From Platynereis dumerilii (lineage: Eukaryota > Annelida > Polychaeta > Phyllodocida > Nereididae), in the NCBI GenBank assembly GCA_026936325.1, contig JAPTHN010000012.1:37582537-37646536 (forward strand): 64,000 nt of DNA, written 5' to 3'. Shown here piece after piece: positions 47,182 to 60,568 of this stretch. Position 1 is the stretch's first letter. Every line of letters starts with the position of its first letter. The notes beneath the pieces were generated by a model. The model did not search any database. It was not told where the DNA came from and saw only the letters and a program-made list of their open reading frames with translations. The position numbers and the translations under genes were made by a program.

Positions 47182-48494
47182 TTATTATTATTATTCTCAC
47201 AGCAAAACTGCGATTTCTTCAAAACTATTAAAGAAACCGCTTCATAAGTCAAGGGTAATATGCATCTCAGTTGCGCGCTGCTTTGAACGAAATTTCATGA
47301 TCAAATTTCATGACACTTCTGAGTTATGAGGAAAATATAAAAAAAATTTCCGGCGCAGGTTTCTGAGAACCTAAGCATTACTGAGAGCTGTTGATTTTTT
47401 CTAAGATACCTTGACAAAGTCTCCAGTGCAGAAAGGCGTCTCGTGGAGATTTCATGAACACATTTCAAGATATGATTTTTTGAAAAATAGACATCCCGAA
47501 AACTGGCCAAATTTTTTTTGAAAAACAGGGAAGGAATGCTCGTAGAAAGCTGAAAATGGGCGTGCTTACAGACCTACCCTAGTGTACCAACTTCACAAAG
47601 TTACGGACCGCTCCAACAAACGGTCTGTGCGCTACGGACGCACATAAACTCAAACTTCAAGTGACCATAGCTCAGTCCCTATCGCAGCTACAGACCAGTT
47701 TCACATATCACAAGAAAGGTCTGTTTCTCAGCTTTCCAATAATGTATAGCATAATAGTGTCAGGCGCACGGTGTAGAATCGCGTCGGACATTGAAAATTT
47801 CATGTCACTTTTTAGGCCCAAAAAACCTTTTCGGCTCAGAAAGTCAATGTAATTCTTCATGCATGTCCATCATTATTTTATGTGGGCTACCCATATCAGC
47901 CCTGCATATTGTCCCCAAACATAAATTACTTACATCAAATAGTTTTTCCTAGAGAATTTTTTTAATTTTCAAACTTCAAATATAAATTGCTCAGCTTCCG
48001 GTTATTCAAATTTCATGAAATTAATACCAAAAGATGCTTAAAATTCTCGCCTTTACTGTCCTCCAAGGCCATACAGCTCATAGTAATAGCCAATTTTACA
48101 TAGATGATTTTATATAAGCCACTATAACTCCTGCATTTATGTTTCAAATCAGATGAAAATGCAATGACATGTTCCTAATTTATTGCCTGATTTTTCCATG
48201 TAGGCACATCTCCCCAACTCTTATGGTTTGCCTGCAGCAAGCCATTAGGGTTAGGGTTAGGGTTTACTCAACATGCACTGCTTGCAGGGTGGTACGCTTG
48301 GCCACCACAGGTATGTCTGGCAGTCAAGATATTTGATAGGCATATGCTCCAACAGCATTGCAGCGTTCATACATGCTTTTAAGAATTCATCATGAAGGAC
48401 ATGAATTGCAAGGGGAGAGTAAGCAGGGAAGGGGAGACAGGGTGGGCGCGGGGGATTATCCGATATTGCCGTACGGCAATATCAGTTATACTAG
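47182..48494 (+). mobile_element. Family A body and 3' end (5' tip 31924)
   Basis: The body begins after the microsatellite with a variant start (CTCACAGCAAAACTG). It has three TTAGGG units near 48246. It ends GGCGCGGGGGATTAT, palindrome, CTAG (48491-48494). The bracket rule joins it to the tip 15 kb to the left. Confidence 0.7.
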
Positions 48495-48496
48495 TT

Positions 48497-49467
48497 ATAA
48501 ATTCCCCCGTTAGGGGAATTTATATTGTTTTTGTTCGTTTTTTTTTTTTCATCATCTTTTTTCCTCCTCTTCTTATTTTTCATCACCACTTTTGAGAGCT
48601 CATATTTCTGGAACTATTTATGATATCTTCATAAAAATACATACCTATAATGCACTTGCAAACTACTTTAACATCCTGGAATTACAGAGCGTAATTACTA
48701 GTACTCTGGAAATTACGTCCAAAATTCATAAAAAATTTGTGTCAACGGTTCTGGAATAACCGCAATACGAAATTACACCAAATTTTAACACAATAATCTC
48801 TAAAGATATACGCAGTGCGGAAAGGGGGCTTTTGGCAATATCTCTAAAAGTTTTTTTTATATGAATTTTTCAAATAAGGAATTCCCAAAATTGCTACAAA
48901 AAATTTCCAAAAACTAGGAAGAAATGCTCCAATCAAGCTGAAGTTGCATGTAGTTACAGTCATACTATAGTGTAACAATCCACTAGAATTTCAACTTTCT
49001 AGCGTTAACGGTATCGGCGCTATAGCACCACAAAAACGCTGTTTTTCAAGCGCCGATAACTCGGCTCCTATTAAAGCTACAGAAAAATAAAAAACACCAT
49101 CAGAAAGCTCTGTTTCTTAGCTTTCACATGGTATATAGCATTCTACTGTAGCGCCGTCCGTTAAAAATCGCGGTGGACCCTGAAAATTGTATCTCACTTT
49201 TTTCCTCCCCAAATGCTTCTTATGGCTGGAAACACTTTTTCCTGGCCATATGCCAATTTCATAGCTTCTCATACTTCACTGGCTGCACATTTTCTTTGTT
49301 GAAATAAATGCTGACCCAATTACATTTCTGTGTGAATCATCGGATGGGGAAGGTAGAAGGGAAGGGGCAGGGGGATGTAAGGGGGCAGGGGGATGTAAGG
49401 GGGCAGGGGAGAGGAAGGGAAGGGGGGAATTTATCTTTGTAATTGTGCACAATTACAGGTGTACTAG
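48497..49467 (+). mobile_element. Complete family C element, 971 bp
   Basis: The 5' hairpin is at 48497-48523. The body matches 32955-33840 closely. The 3' end has a G-rich tract, GGGGGAATTTAT, an 18-bp palindrome and CTAG (49464-49467). Confidence 0.9.
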
Positions 49468-49478
49468 TTATTATTATT

Positions 49479-51462
49479 ATGAATTCCCCGTAGGGGAATT
49501 CATCTTGTTATTGCTGATTTTGTTATTATTATTATTATTTTTCTACGGCCCTCAAAAAAATTTTTTGAAAGGCAGATTATGAGAACAGTGATCAGAATAA
49601 AACAAAATGGACAGAACCTCCTTACAGATTGAGAGAAACACTATTATCAGAGGTAATGACATGGTGAAATTACTTCTCAGTGAGACGTAATTCCAGAAAT
49701 TTTTTTTTATATTGTATTCACCGTTTCTCATAAACTAAGACAGATAAAGACATGGGAATTTTTTTCAAAATACCTCAGACACTTATCCAGTGCAGAAAGG
49801 AGCCTGATGGAATTACGTTGAAAAAATTCCAAGTTATGATTTTTTGTAAAAACGGAATTCCGAAAAAAGGAATTTCAACCTTCAGAAAACAAGGAAGGAA
49901 TACTCAGATCAAGCTGAATTTGTATGTGCATGCAGCCCTACCCTAGTCTAACAATCCCACAAAATTTTGTTGTCATCGCGTAAACGGTATCGGCGCTATG
50001 ACCACACAAAAACTCAATATTCAATTGCCGATATCTCGGTTGCTATTCAAGCTACAGAAAAAATAAAAACACCATCAGAAAGTTCAGTTTCTCCTCTTTC
50101 AGGTGATATATAGTATTTTACTTTATCAGGAAGTTTTTATATCTCGCGTAAGACAATGAAAATTTCATGTTTTTTTTGGGGCTCATCAAAACTTTTGGGC
50201 CCAAAAAAACTATGAAGCTATTCATGGATGTTCCTGAATATTTTTTTACAGGTACCCACTATGACCCTGCATGATGTCTCCAAAGGAAAAATTTCTACTC
50301 CAAGTACTTTTTCCTTGACAATTTTTTGAATTTCTAAATTGCAATGTAAATTGCTCAGCTTCTACTCATTCAAATGTCATGAAATTAGCTCCAAAAAATG
50401 CATAAAATTATGACCTTTTATGTGCTGCAAGGGCATATACCTGTTACCAATAGCCAATTTTACATGTATGATTTTACATATTCAATAATAACTCAATAAG
50501 TATTCATCAAAAATCAATTACAACTAATTTGATATATTGCTAATTTTTTGGCTTATTTTTCCACTTAAGCACAATTTTCTACTTCAAGTACTTTTTCCTT
50601 GAGAATTTTTTAAATTTCAAAATTGAAATGTAGATTCCTCAGCTTCTACTCATTCAAATTTCATGTACTTAACACCAAAAACTGCGTAAAATTATGGTCT
50701 TTTATGTGCTACAATGGCATATACCTCTTACTTATAGCCAATTTTACATTCATGATTAAACATATTCAATTATAACTCATTAATTATTCATTATAATCAA
50801 TTAAAACTAATTTGACATATTCCTAATTTCTTGTCCTATTTTCCCATGGAAGCACATCTCCCTACCTTAAAATTTATTATCCAATTAAAATTCTTCCAAA
50901 ACTGTTTCAAATCAGTTAAAATTGATATGATATGTTGCTAATTTTTTGCCCAAGTGTTTGCAAATAAGCAGATCTTCCTACCATTAAATTTATAATTAAA
51001 TTATCACTTATGAAATAATGCTTCAAATCACTAGAAACCACTTTGACATATTGCTGACTGTTTGCCCTATGTATGTATAAAAGCACATCTTCCTAGCTCT
51101 TATGGTTTGTCTGTAAGAAATCATTAGGGTTAGGGATTCATCAAAGTTAGGGTCACGGTTTAGTCAAATTGTATTGCTTTGAGGGTGGTATCATTCGTCA
51201 CAGCACACCTGGCTGCATGCTAAGCACTATAGGAGTCAGTATGAGCAACTCTCACTTCCATGGACTAGATGGCGACAAAAACAAGCCTGGGAATGCAATG
51301 GAAGGGGAGGGAAGGGGGTGGGATGGAAGAGAAGGGAGTGGAAAGGAAGGGAATGGAAGGTAGGGAGTGGAAGGCAAGGAAAGGGAAGGGTTAATCGGGA
51401 GGGAATATGGGGGACGGGAATTCATATCTTAAAATTGCTGTGCAATTTTAATTATTCTCTAG
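49479..51462 (+). mobile_element. Complete family D element with internal duplication, 1.98 kb
   Basis: The 5' hairpin has arms ATGAATTCCCC and GGGGAATTCAT (49479-49503), then CTTGTTATTGCTG. The body begins TTTTTCTACGGCC. A block of about 280 bp (near 50290-50570) is repeated at 50571-50850. TTAGGG lies near 51125. The 3' end has GGGAATTCAT, hairpin AAAATTGC/GCAATTTT (51431-51449), AATTATTCT and CTAG (51459-51462). Confidence 0.9.
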
Positions 51463-51467
51463 TTATT

Positions 51468-53168
51468 ATGAATTCCCCGTAGGGGAATTCATCTTGTTAT
51501 TGCTGATTTTGTTATTATTATTTTTCTACGGCCTCCAAAAAAAAATTTTGAAAGGCAGATTATGAGAACAGTGGTCAAAATAAAACAAAATGGACAGAAC
51601 CTCCTTACAGATTGACAGAAACACTATTATCAGAGGTAATTACATGGTGCAATTACTTCTCAGTGAGACGTAATTCCAGAAAATTTTTTTTTTATTTTAT
51701 TCACCGTTTCTCATAAACTAAGACAGATAAAGACATGGGAATTTTTTTCAAAATACCTCAGACACTTATCCAGTGCAGAAAGGAGTCTGAAGGAATTCCG
51801 TTGAAAAAATTCCAAATTATGATTTTTTGTAAAAACGGAATTCCGAAAAAAGGAATTTCAACCTTCAGAAAACAAGGAAGGAATACTCAGATCAAGCTGA
51901 ATTTATATGTGCATGCAGTCTTACCCTAGTCTAACAATCCCACAAAATTTTATTGTCATCGCGTAAACGGTATCGGCGCTATGGCCGCACAAAAACTCAA
52001 TATTCAATTGCCGATATCTCGGTTGCTATTAAAGCTACAGAAAAAATAAAAACACCATCAGAAAGTTCAGTTTCTTCTCTTTCAGATGATATATAGCATT
52101 TTGCTTTATCAGAAAGTTTTTATATCTCGCGTAAGACATTGAAAATTTCATGTCTGTTTTTGGGCTCATCTGAACTTTTGGGCCCAAAAAAACTATGAAG
52201 CTCTTCATGGATGTTTCTGAATATTTATTTAGAGGTACCCACTATGGGCCTGCATGATGTCTCCAAAGAAAAAATTTCTACTTCAAGTACTTTTGCCTTG
52301 AGAATTTTTTGAATTTCAAAATTGCAATGTAAATTGCTCAGCTTCTACTTGTTCAAATTTCATGAAATTAGCACCAAAAAATGCGTAAAATTATAGCCTT
52401 TTATGTGCTCCAAGAGCATTCACCTATTTTGTATAGCCAATTTTACATGAGCAATTTCACATATTCAATCATAACTCATTAATTATTCATTAAAATCAAT
52501 TAAAACTCATTTGACATATTACTAATTTTTTGCCATATTTTTCCATGTAAGCACATATCCCTACCATCAATTTTAAAATCCTATTAAAACTCTCCCAATA
52601 ATGTTTCAAATCCCTTAAAATTGATATGATATGTTGCTTATTTGTTGCCCTATTGTTTGCAAATAAGCACATATTTTTTCCATTAACTTTATAATTAAAT
52701 TACAACTTGTGAAATACTGCTGCAAATCACTTAAAACTAATTTTACATATTGCTGAAAGCTTGCCCTCTGTATATATGTAAGCACATCTTCCTAGCTCTT
52801 ATGGTTTGTCCGTAACAAATCATTAGGGTTAGGGTTTCATCAAAGTTAAGCTTATGGTACGTCAAATTGTATTGCTTTGAGGGTGGTATCATTCTTCGCA
52901 GCACACCTGCCTGCATGCTAAGCGCTATATTAGTCAGTATGTGCAAATCTACACTCTCATTGACTGCCTGGCGACCAAAAGAAGCCTGGCAATCGAAATG
53001 GCAAAGGAAGGAATGGAAGAAGAGGGAATGGAAGGGGAGGGAATGGAAGAGGGTTGATCGGAAAGGGGATGGAAGGGAAGGCAAGGAAAGGGAGGGTATA
53101 TAGGGAGGGAATACAGGGGTGGGGAATTCATATCTTAAAATTGCTGTGCAATTTTAATTATTCTCTAG
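51468..53168 (+). mobile_element. Complete family D element, 1.70 kb
   Basis: The 5' hairpin is at 51468-51492. The body is collinear with the copy on its left but without the ~280-bp duplication. TTAGGGTTAGGG lies near 52825. The end is the D hairpin and CTAG (53165-53168). Confidence 0.9.
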
Positions 53169-54478
53169 TTATTATTATTCTTATTATTCTTATTCAGCTC
53201 AGAAAAACTGCGATTACTTCAAAAGTATTACAGATACTGTTCTGCAAGTGAAGGGTAATATGCAACTCCATTGCGTGCTACTTCATACGAAATTTCATGA
53301 TCAAATTTCATGATGCTTATAAGTTATGAGCAAAATATAAAAAAAATTTCCGGCGCAGGTTTCTGAGAAACTACGCATAACTGGGACCTGCTGATTTTTT
53401 CTAAGATACCTTGACAAAGTCTCCAGTGCAGAAAGGCGTCTCATGGAGATTTCATGAATACATTTCAAGATATGATTTTTTTTAAATTGGACATCCCGAA
53501 AATTGACTGAAATTTTTCTGAAAAACAGGGAAGGAATGCTTGTAGAAAGCTGAAAATGGGTATACTTACAGACCTACTCTAGTGTACCAACTTCACAAAG
53601 TTACGGACCGCTCGGACAAACGGTCTCGGAGCTACGGACGCACAAAAACTCAAACTTCAAGTGGCCATATCTCGGTCCCTATCGCAGCTACAGACTAGTT
53701 TTACATATCACAAGAAAGGTCTGTTTCTCAGCTTTCCAATGATGTATAGCATTATAGTGTCAGACGCGCGGCGTAGAATCGCGTCAGACATTGAAAATTT
53801 CATGTCATTTTTTGGGCCTATCAAAACGTTTTCCCTCAAAAAGTGCATGAAGAACTTCATGGATGTTCATGAATAATTTATGCGGGCTACCCAGGTTGGG
53901 CCTCCATATTGTGCCAAAAGGAAATTTGCCTAAATCAAATACTTTTTCCTAGAGAATTTTTGTAATTTCAAAATTGAAACGTAAATTGCTCTGGTTATAA
54001 TCGTTCAAATCTCATGAAATTAACACCAAAAAATGTGTTAAATTACGCCCTCTAGCAAGCTACAGGGATATCTTCCTCTTACCTTTAACCAATTTTACAT
54101 ATAACATTTTATATATTCAATTATAACTCATTCATTATTTATCAAAATTAATTAAAACTGATTCGTCATGTTCATAATTTTTTTCTCTATTTTTGTATGT
54201 AAGCACAGCTCCATAACTTGCATGGTTTGTCTACAATAACCCATTAGGGTTAGGGTTTCACCTACCATTCACTGGAAATGTATTGCTTTCAGGGTGGTAC
54301 CGCTGGGCACCAAACACAGGTCTCCATGCCAAGCGATGTCTCATTTCAATATATCAGCCTCTTCAAGAATTCATCATGAAGGCCATGAACTGGTTGAAGG
54401 GAGTAAGCAGGGCAAGGGAGACAGGGGGGGCGCGGGGGATTATCCGATATTGCCGTACGGCAATATCAGTTATACTAG
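53169..54478 (+). mobile_element. Family A body and 3' end; 5' tip left of window
   Basis: The body starts at about 53194. TTAGGGTTAGGG lies near 54244. It ends GGCGCGGGGGATTAT, palindrome, CTAG (54475-54478). All hairpins to its left in the window are already paired, so this is the oldest shell still open at the left edge. Confidence 0.75.
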
Positions 54479-54480
54479 TT

Positions 54481-54559
54481 ATAATCCCCCGCTCGCGCAG
54501 CGGCGGGGGATTATATTGATATTCTTCTTTTACCTTTTATTATTATTATTCTTATTATT
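54481..54559 (+). mobile_element. 5' tip of a family A element (body ends 58857)
   Basis: The hairpin is at 54481-54514 (CTCGCGCAGCG loop), then TTCTTCTTTTACC and microsatellite, cut by the next hairpin at 54560. Confidence 0.65.
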
Positions 54560-55933
54560 ATAATCCCCCGCTCGCGAAGCGGCGGGGGATTATATTGATA
54601 TTCTTCGATTACCTTTTATTATTATTATTATTATTCAGCTCAGGAAAACTGTGATTACTACAAAACTACTAAAGATCCTGTTTTACAAGTCAAGGATAAT
54701 ATGCGACTCCATTGCGCGCTACTTCAGACGAAATTTCATGATCAAATTTCATGACACTTATGAGTTATGAGGAAAATATAAAAAAAATTTCCGGCGCAGG
54801 TTTCTGAGAACCTAAGCATAACTGAGAGCTGTTGATTTTTTCTAAGATACCTTGACAAAGTCTCCAGTGCAGAAAGGCGTCTCGTGGAGATTTCATGAAC
54901 ACATTTCAAGATATGATTTTTTTAAAAATAGACATCCCGAAAACTGGCCAAAATTTTTCTGGAAAACAGGGAAGGAATGCTCGTAGAAAGCTGAAAATGG
55001 GCGTGCTTACAGACCTAGCCTAATGTACCAACTTCACAAAGTAACGGACCGCTCGGACAAACGGTCTGTGCGCTACGGACGCACAAAAACTCAAACTTCA
55101 AGGGGCCATAGCTCAGTCCCTATTGCAGCTACAGACTAGTTTCACATATCACAAGAAAGGTCTGTTTCTCAGCTTTCCAATGGTGTATAGCATAATAGTC
55201 AGACGCGCGGCGTACAATCGCGTCAGACATTGAAAATTTCATGTCACTTTTTAGGCCCAAAAAACCTTTTCGGCTCAAAAAGTCAATGTAATTCTTCATG
55301 CACGTCCATCATTATTTTATGTGGGCTACCCATATCAGCCCTGCATATTGTCCCAAAACATAAATTACCTACATCAAATAGTTTGTCCTAGAGAATTTTT
55401 TTAATTTTCAAACTTCAAATATAAATTGCTCAGCTTCCGGTTATTCAATTTTCATGAAATTAATACCAAAAGATGCTTAAAATTCTCGCCTTTACTGTCC
55501 TCCAAGGCCATACAGCTCATAGTAATAGCCAATTTTACATAGATGATTTTATATAAGCCACTATAACTCCTGCATTTATGTTTCAAATCAGATTAAAATG
55601 CAATGACATGTTCCTAATTTATTGCCTGATTTTTCCATGTAGGCACATCTCCCCAACTCTTATGGTTTGCCTGCAGCAAGCCATTAGGGTTAGGGTTAGG
55701 GTTTACTCAACATGCACTGCTTGCAGGGTGGTACGCTTGGCCACCACAGGTGTGTCTGGCAGTCAAGATATTTGATAGGCATATGCTCCAACAGCATTGC
55801 AGCGTTCATACATGCTTTTAAGAATTCATCATGAAGGACATGAATTGGAAGGGGAGAGTAAGCAGGGAAGGGGAGACGGGGGGGGCGCGGGGGATTATCC
55901 GATATTGCCGTACGGCAATATCAGTTATACTAG
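54560..55933 (+). mobile_element. Complete family A element, 1.37 kb
   Basis: The 5' hairpin is at 54560-54593 (CTCGCGAAGCG loop). The body starts at about 54636. Three TTAGGG units lie near 55684. The 3' end is GGCGCGGGGG type with CTAG at 55930-55933. Confidence 0.85.
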
Positions 55934-55935
55934 TT

Positions 55936-57530
55936 ATAATCCCCCGCCGCTTGCGGGCGGGGGATTATATTGATATTCTTCTTTTACCTTTTATTATTAT
56001 TCTTATTATTATTCTTATTATTCTTATTCAGCTCAGAAAAACTGCAATCATTTCAAAACTATTAGAGATAATGTTTTGAAAAGCAAGTATGATATGCAAC
56101 TCCTGTGCGTGCTATTACTCACAAAATTTCATGATCAAATTTCATGATACTGATGAGTAATCGAGGAAATAAAAAATCAATTACTGGAAAAGTTTCCAGG
56201 AGAACCAAAGAAACCTGGGCTTTGCTGATTTTTTCTAAGGTACCTTGACTAAGTTTCTAGTGCAGAAAGGCGTCTCATGGAGATTTCATGAATACATTTC
56301 AAGATATGATTTTTTGAAAATTGGATATCCTGAAAATTGACTGAAATTTTTTGGAAAAACAGGGAAGGAAAGCTTGTAGAAAGCTGAAACTAGGTATACT
56401 AACAGACCTACCCCAGTGTAACAAATTCACAAAGTTACGGACTGCTCGGACAAACGGTCTTGGCGCTACGGACGTCCAAAAACTCAATATTCAACTGCCC
56501 ATATCTCGGGCCCTATTGCACCTACAGCAAAGTATTACATATCACAAGAAAGGTCTGTTTGTCAGCTTTCCAATGGTGTATAGTATTATAGTCTCAGACG
56601 CGCGACGTAGAATCGCGTCAGACATTGAAAATTTGTTGTCACTTTTTGCGCCCCTCGAAACGTTTTAGGCTGAAAAATCGATGAAGTTCTTTGTGAATGT
56701 TGATGAATATTTTTTTACTTATTCCCTTGTTATGCCTCCATACTGTCCTCAAAGGAAATTTGCCTGCATCAAATGGTTTTTCCGAGAGAATTTTTTGAAA
56801 TCCAAAATTGAAATGCACATTGCTATGCTTCTACCCATTCAAATTTCATGAAATTAATACCAAAAGATGCGTAAAATTATGGACTTCACTGTACTCCAAG
56901 GGCATTAACCTATTCTTCATAGCCAATTTAACATAAATGATTTTATATATTCAATTATAACTTGTGCATTATTATTTCAAATCTTTTAAAACGCAATGTA
57001 CATGTTCCTAATTTTTTGGCCTATTTTGTGATATAAGGACATCCTCCTATCTCCAATACTTTGCTGGTAAAATTAAGAACAAAATTCTTTCACAGATGCA
57101 TGTTAGTCAGCAGTCTCATATTCTGTCTCACTGCCACCTTTCCCAACAGCTGACCTTCTTCAACAATCGCAGCTAGCCGCTCTGTACTGCCAAGGCAGCG
57201 TATCTAATGTCAAGAAAACCATGCATGTAGAGTGTAATAATCACATTGGAATGATATACGTTGCTCATTGAGCGGGCATCATACGTAAGGGTTTCCTCAT
57301 TGGGTTTTACATCCTGTATTTGTGCATTAAACTCATTAAGGCATACAGGCACTACAGTAATGATGTTATGCTCACTCTTGGAATAGAACTTCATTCCCTA
57401 CAAAGCGGGCAAGGGTAATACACAAAAATGATGGACATGAATTGGCAGAGAAGAGTATGCAGTGCTCGGGTCATACGGGGCCCGCGGGGGATTATCCGAT
57501 ATTGCCGTACGGCAATATCAGTTATACTAG
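55936..57530 (+). mobile_element. Complete family A element, 1595 bp subtype
   Basis: The 5' hairpin is at 55936-55968 (CTTGCGGGC loop), CTAG at 57527-57530. It is nearly identical to 28131-29728 along its whole length. Confidence 0.9.
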
Positions 57531-58857
57531 TTATTATTATTCTTATTCAGCTCAGAAAAACTGCGATCATTTCAAAACTATTAGAGATAATGTTTTGAAA
57601 AGCAAGGATGATATGCAACTCCCGTGCGTGCTATTACTCACGAAATTTCATGATCAAATTTCATGATACTGATGAGTTATCGCGGAAATAAAAAATCAAT
57701 TTCCTGAAACGTTTCCAGGAGAACCAAACAAACCTGGGCTTTGTTGATTTTTTTTAAGGTACTTTGACTAAGTTTCTAGTGCAGAAAGGCGTCTCATGGA
57801 GATTTCATGAATACATTTCAAGATATGATTTTTTGAAAATCGGACATCTCGAAAATTGACTGAAATTTTTTTTAAAAACAGGGAAGGAATGCTCGTAGAA
57901 AGCTGAAAATGGGTATGCTTACAGACATACTCTAGTGTACCAACTTCACAAAGTTACGGACCGCTCGGACAAAGGGTCTCTGCGCTGCGGACGCGCAAAA
58001 ACCCAAACTTCAAGTGGCCATATCTCGGTCCCTATCGCAGCTACAGACTTGTTTCACATATCACAAGAAAGGTCTGTTTCTCAGCTTTCCAAAGATGTAT
58101 AGCATTATAGCGTCAGACGTGCGGCGTAGAATCGCGTCAGACATTGAAAATTTTATGTCACTTTTTAGCTTCAAAAAATCTTTTCGGCTCAAAAAGTCAA
58201 TGAAATTCTTCATGCATGTCCATGAATATTTTATGTGGGTTACCCATGTCAGCCCTCCATACTGTCCCCAAAGATCAATCACCTACAGCAAACAGTTTTT
58301 CCTAGAGAATTTTTTTAATTTCAAAATTGAAATGTACATTGCTCAGCTTCTGGTAGTTCAAATTTCATGAAATTAGTGCCAAAAGATGCGTAAAATTATG
58401 GCCTTTACTGTCCTCCAAGGGAATATACCTCTCCTGAATAGCCAATTTCAAATAAATGATTTTATATATTCAATTATAACTCATGAACTATTGTTTCAGA
58501 TCACTTAAAAGTGAATGTACATGTTGCTAATTTTTTGCCCTATTTTGTGGTATAAGGGCATCCTCCTATCTCCAATACCTTGCTGGTAAAATAGAGCTAA
58601 AAAAATAATTCACAGATGCATGTTAGTCAGCCGTTGGGTATATACTGTCTCACTGCCACCTTTCCCAGCAGCTGACCTTGTGCCTGCCATGACATTTCAT
58701 AGGCATATGCACCAGCAAGATTACTACGTTCATACATGGTATGAAGAATTCATCATGACGGCCATGAACTGGAAGGAGGGAGTAAGCAGGGCAGGGGAGA
58801 CAAGGGGGGCGCGGGGGATTATCCGATATTGCCGTACGGCAATATCAGTTATACTAG
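57531..58857 (+). mobile_element. Family A body and 3' end (5' tip 54481)
   Basis: The body starts at about 57548. It contains a 118-codon open frame (58014-58370). It ends GGCGCGGGGGATTAT, palindrome, CTAG (58854-58857). Confidence 0.75.
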
Positions 58858-58859
58858 TT

Positions 58860-58909
58860 ATAATCCCCCGCCGCGAGCGGGGGATTATATTGATATTGTT
58901 CGTTTTATT
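58860..58909 (+). mobile_element. 5' tip of a family A element (body runs past window end)
   Basis: The hairpin is at 58860-58888 (CCGCGAGCGG loop, TTGTTCG arm). It is the first of three stacked 5' tips and remains open at the right edge of the window. Confidence 0.65.
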
Positions 58910-58970
58910 ATAATCCCCCGCTCGCGCAGCGGCGGGGGATTATATTGATATTCTTCGTTTTATTATTATT
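58910..58970 (+). mobile_element. 5' tip of a family A element (body ends 61892)
   Basis: The hairpin is at 58910-58943 (CTCGCGCAGCG loop), then TTCTTCGTTTTATT, cut by the next hairpin at 58971. Confidence 0.65.
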
Positions 58971-60568
58971 ATAATCCCCCGCCGCTTGCGGGCGGGGGAT
59001 TATATTGATATTCTTCTTTTACCTTTTATTATTATTCTTATTATTATTATTCTTATTATTCTTATTCAGCTCAGAAAAACTGCAATCATTTCAATACTAT
59101 TAGAGATAATGTTTTGAAAAGCAAGGATGATATGCAACTCCTGTGCGTGCTATTACTCACAAAATTTCATGATCAAATTTCATGATACTGATGAGTTATC
59201 GAGGAAATAAAAAATCAATTACCGGAAAAGTTTCCAGGAGAACCAAAGAAACCTGGGCTTTGCTAATTTTTTCTAAGGTACCTTGACTAAGTTTCTAGTG
59301 CAGAAAGGCGTCTCATGGAGATTTCATGAATACATTTCAAGATATGATTTTTTGAAAATTGGACATCCTGAAAATTGACTGAAATTTTTTTGAAAAACAG
59401 AGAAGGAAAGCTCGTAGAAAGCTGAAACTAGGTATACTAACAGACCTACCCTAGTGTAACAACTTCACAAAGTTACGGACCGCTCGGACAAACGGTCTTG
59501 GCGCTACGGACGTCCAAAAACTCAATATTCAACTGCCCATATCTCGGTCCCTATTGCACCTACAGCAAAGTATTACATATCACAAGAAAGGTCTGTTTGT
59601 CAGCTTTCCAATGGTGTATAGCATTATATTGTCAGACGCGCGGCGTAGAATCGCGTCAGACATTGAAAATTTTTTGTCACTTTTTGTGCCCCTCGAAACG
59701 TTTTAGGCTGAAAAATCGATGAAGTTCTTTGTGAATGTTGATGAATATTTTTTGACTTATTCCCTTGTTATGCCTCCATACTGTCCTCAAAGGAAATTTG
59801 CCTACATCAAATGGTTTTTCCGAGAGAATTTTTTGAAATCCAAAATTGAAATGCACATTGCTCTGCTTCTACCCATTCAAATTTCATGAAATTAATACCA
59901 AAAGATGCGTAAAATTATGGACTTCACTGTACTCCAAGGGCATTAACCTATTCTTCATAGCCAATTTAACATAAATGATTTTATATATTCGATTATAACT
60001 TGTGCATTATTATTTCAAATCACTTAATACTCAATGTACATGTTCCTAATTTTTTGGCCTATTTTGTGATATAAGGACATCCTCCTATCTCCAATACTTT
60101 GCTGGTAAAATAAAGAACAAAATTCTTTCACAGATGCATGTTAGTTAGCAGTCTTATATTCTGTCTCACTGCCACCTTTCCCAACAGCTGACCTTCTTCA
60201 ACAATCGCAGCTAGCCGCTCTGTACTGCCAAGGCAGCGTATCTAATGTCAACAAAACCATACATGTAGAGTGTAATAATCACATTGGAATGATATACATT
60301 GCTCATTGAGCGGGCATCATACGTAAGGGTTTCCTCATTGGGTTTTACATCCTGTATTTGTGCATTAAACTCATTAAGGCATACAGGCACTACAGTAATG
60401 ATGTTATGCTCACTCTTGGAATAGAACTTCATTCCCTATAAAGCGGGCAAGGGTAATAAACAAAAATGATGGACATGAATTGGCAGAGAAGAGTATGCAG
60501 TGCTCGGGTCATACGGGGCCCGCGGGGGATTATCCGATATTGCCGTACGGCAATATCAGTTATACTAG
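58971..60568 (+). mobile_element. Complete family A element, 1598 bp subtype
   Basis: The 5' hairpin is at 58971-59003 (CTTGCGGGC loop), CTAG at 60565-60568. It has the same subtype and length as 28131-29728. Confidence 0.9.
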
